Shown piece after piece: positions 51,978 through 52,534 of a stretch of 52,534 nt of DNA; the first letter of the stretch is position 1, and every line of letters starts with the position of its first letter. The notes under the pieces are model-generated. The model saw only the letters and a program-made list of their open reading frames with translations, ran no database searches and had not been told where the DNA came from. This stretch comes from Mycobacterium sp. Its GTDB lineage: Bacteria > Actinomycetota > Actinomycetes > Mycobacteriales > Mycobacteriaceae. The stretch is from the NCBI GenBank assembly GCA_025966225.1, contig JAOPVI010000197.1, positions 1 to 52,534 of the forward strand. The letters run 5' to 3'. Made by a program: the position numbers and the translations under genes.

Positions 51978-52534
51978 CTAGCCCCGATAGTCCGTGGACT
52001 CGGCGAGTTCGGCGGCCGAGGCCATCAGCTCGGTGACGACCGGCCCGAAAGCCAGCAGCTTTTCGTCGTCGCCTGCGCGCTGGAAACCCTGCTCCAGCAC
52101 GATCGCCAGCTTCCACTTGGCCAGCACCAGGTAGTAGTCCAGGTCATCGACCTGACGGCCGGACACCTCGGCGTAGTGCGCGACGACCTTCTCGCGCGGT
52201 GGCATGCCGCGCATGTCGACGTAACTGAGCTCCGACTCTTCCAAATTCGCAGTGTCGGACGGCCAGCTCTGCACCATCCACGCCAGGTCCAGCTTCGGGT
52301 CGCCGACGGTACCCATCTCCCAGTCGACGAGGGCCGCCAATCGTGCTGGGGCGCCGTGCCGGTACATCACGTTGGCGAACTGGTAGTCCCCGTGCATCAG
52401 CCCGGGGATGAAGTCCAGCGGTCTACGGTCGCGCAGCCACGCCGTGGCCACCTCGAGGCCATCGAATTGACGGCCTTTGATGCGCTCGAAGAAGCCGGTA
52501 CATCGGTCGACCTGGCGCTCGTGGAAGCCGTCCG
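51978..52534 (-). CDS. Phosphotransferase family protein (aminoglycoside-phosphotransferase-like), 5' end outside window
   Basis: The frame is open to the window edge; about 185 C-terminal residues are visible. The catalytic block LMHGDYQFANVMY (Brenner motif, with catalytic Asp) and the magnesium block VDWEMGTVGDPKLDLAW are both intact. In mycobacteria this family commonly stands with FadE and SDR genes (FadE36-like neighbourhoods) and is thought to phosphorylate a hydroxylated acyl compound. The decayed copy at 28529 belongs to the same family. Confidence 0.85.
   Translation of the reverse strand, partial: DGFHERQVDRCTGFFERIKGRQFDGLEVATAWLRDRRPLDFIPGLMHGDYQFANVMYRHGAPARLAALVDWEMGTVGDPKLDLAWMVQSWPSDTANLEESELSYVDMRGMPPREKVVAHYAEVSGRQVDDLDYYLVLAKWKLAIVLEQGFQRAGDDEKLLAFGPVVTELMASAAELAESTDYRG

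Noticed and set aside
1..52534. Search for tRNA, rRNA, CRISPR repeats, insertion-sequence ends or integrase genes
   Set aside because: No cloverleaf-like conserved arms, no regularly spaced repeats and no transposase or recombinase motifs were seen in any translated region.

Overview
The window is high-GC actinobacterial DNA, most likely from a rapidly growing mycobacterium (Mycolicibacterium-like). The evidence is the dense set of FadE-type acyl-CoA dehydrogenases, CaiB-type CoA transferases, F420/LLM flavin oxidoreductases, an SDR of the mycofactocin-coupled type, a WS/DGAT acyltransferase, frequent GTG/TTG starts and ATGA/GTGA start-stop overlaps. The assignment rests on gene content and codon style only. 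I see no rRNA, tRNA, CRISPR, insertion sequence or phage genes. Almost everything encodes catabolism of a ring compound or acyl-CoA, with four local regulators (one IclR, three TetR).

Layout. (1) 1-11.7 kb: the 3' end of an enoyl-CoA hydratase, a KstD-like flavoprotein and an IclR regulator, then a divergent tightly coupled operon. That operon carries a meta-cleavage hydrolase, an MhpA-like hydroxylase, an MhpB-like extradiol dioxygenase, a second KstD-like flavoprotein, an LLM flavin oxidoreductase, a 3-alpha-HSD-like SDR and a cyclase-family hydrolase. (2) 11.7-16.2 kb: an alpha/beta hydrolase and an SDR (minus), a carboxymuconolactone-decarboxylase-like protein (plus), then a 3'-truncated F420 LLM gene, an unknown protein and an epimerase (minus). 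(3) 16.2-27.3 kb: hydrolase-SDR, then a TetR-ferredoxin-P450-amidohydrolase-M24-M24-enoyl-CoA hydratase-double CoA transferase operon. Two matching inverted repeats precede the two halves. (4) 27.3-31.8 kb: a homocysteine S-methyltransferase-like gene, a WS/DGAT and a PlsC-like acyltransferase, interspersed with two decayed genes (a phosphotransferase and an acyl-CoA synthetase). (5) 31.8-42.5 kb: a mycofactocin-type SDR, a reductase-thioesterase pair, a TetR, a frameshifted acyl-CoA dehydrogenase, and a seven-gene minus-strand operon. That operon encodes a CMD protein, a Rieske oxygenase, a small unknown protein, an amidohydrolase with an altered metal site, an NTF2-like protein and two acyl-CoA dehydrogenases. 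(6) 42.7-49.7 kb: an amidohydrolase followed by a beta-oxidation set (two acyl-CoA dehydrogenases, CoA transferase, enoyl-CoA hydratase, thiolase). (7) 49.8-52.5 kb: a TetR with an unknown protein, a quinone oxidoreductase and a partial phosphotransferase.

How it may work together (inference). Oxygenases (P450 with its ferredoxin, Rieske, MhpA) and KstD-like dehydrogenases would oxidise or aromatise a cyclic substrate. MhpB and the hydrolase would cleave the ring. The hydrolases, CoA transferases, FadE proteins, hydratases and thiolase would degrade the acyl-CoA fragments. The most interesting signal is regulatory. Three copies of TGAGAAT-N3-ATTCTCA (one slightly shorter) stand before three transcription units around the TetR gene at 34.5-35.2 kb, which points to an uncharacterised local regulon. 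A second operator family, built on ATCAA-N4-TTGA, links the units at 16 and 18 kb.
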